Assembly: GCA_031268245.1 (NCBI GenBank)
Contig: JAIRXN010000168.1
Coordinates: 1-5,399, forward strand
DNA: 5,399 bases
Direction: 5' to 3'
From: Treponema sp.
Lineage (GTDB): Bacteria > Spirochaetota > Spirochaetia > Treponematales > Breznakiellaceae
Below the pieces are notes generated by a model that was given only the letters and a program-made list of their open reading frames with translations, was not told the origin of the DNA and did no database searches. Position numbers and translations under genes: made by a program. The stretch's first letter is position 1, and every line of letters starts with the position of its first letter. Positions 5,324 to 5,399 of the stretch are shown in pieces.

Positions 5324-5399
5324 ATGACCTTAATACCGGAGCCGTCCAGGGTACGGCTTCTTCACCTTATGCGAATCATGGAAAAATTTGCCCAGCCTT
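5324..5399 (+). CDS. rex: N-terminal start of a probable redox-sensing repressor Rex (3' end outside window)
   Basis: The frame is open from ATG 5324 to the window edge, 25 codons. AAGAAGG (5311-5317) lies 6 bases before the ATG, a good ribosome binding site. The peptide begins M-T-L-I-P-E-P-S-R-V-R-L-L and continues into an amphipathic helix R-I-M-E-K-F. This resembles the Rex N-terminus, where 'I-P-x-x-T-x-x-R-L-x-x-Y-x-R-x-L' opens the winged-helix domain. Rex binds DNA when NADH is low and leaves it when NADH rises, and typically controls fermentation and respiratory genes. The Rex-box-like palindrome over the promoter supports the call and suggests self-repression. With only 25 residues visible, another winged-helix regulator (for example WYL or DeoR type, which also start with 'R-L-L-x-L-x-R-I-x-E') cannot be excluded. 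Confidence 0.55.
   Translation, partial: MTLIPEPSRVRLLHLMRIMEKFAQP

Noticed and set aside
1..5399. CRISPR arrays, tRNA or rRNA genes, transposases, attachment sites
   Set aside because: Reading both strands, I found no regularly spaced repeats, no cloverleaf-like sequence, no transposase or integrase motifs and no paired direct repeats flanking the AT-rich block.

Overview
The window reads as bacterial chromosome, most likely from a spirochaete of the Treponema type. This rests on a gene pair of cyclic-nucleotide-binding (Crp-type) proteins, one carrying TPR repeats instead of a DNA-binding domain, followed by a small lipoprotein with a relaxed F-F-A-C lipobox, all in DNA of mixed, moderately high G+C. 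The assignment is an inference from gene style; no 16S or other marker gene is present.

Layout. (1) Positions 1-703, + strand: the C-terminal half of a MATE-family multidrug/Na+ exporter, markedly AT-rich (17 G/C among positions 361-420). (2) Positions 708-1568, - strand: a complete PHP-domain phosphoesterase, GC-rich (41 G/C among positions 901-960), convergent with the MATE gene and only 4 bases from its stop codon. (3) Positions 1569-1767: a divergent intergenic region with an imperfect 33-bp inverted repeat and a good sigma-70-type promoter. (4) Positions 1768-5164, + strand: a tight four-gene cluster made of an amidohydrolase (COG0402 type), a cNMP-binding-domain/TPR protein, a Crp/Fnr-family regulator with an intact cNMP cassette, and a small predicted lipoprotein. 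Gaps are 30, 1 and 24 bases, so it is probably one operon. (5) Positions 5165-5323: a regulatory region with a second good promoter and a perfect 16-bp palindrome, TGTGAAATATTTCACA, over the predicted transcription start. (6) From 5324 to the window end: the first 25 codons of a gene that looks like the redox-sensing repressor Rex.

How they may work together. The operon joins an enzyme of unknown substrate to two ligand-sensor-type proteins and an envelope lipoprotein. The upstream sensor appears to have lost the canonical cyclic-nucleotide contacts and has TPRs for protein contacts. The downstream one keeps the contacts but has an unusual recognition helix. At the right edge, the palindrome fits an NADH/NAD+-responsive autoregulated Rex circuit. 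It equally matches the core of a Crp site, and its position over the start site favours repression. The most interesting points are this operator, the mismatched sensor pair, and the sharp base-composition break at about 690-710.
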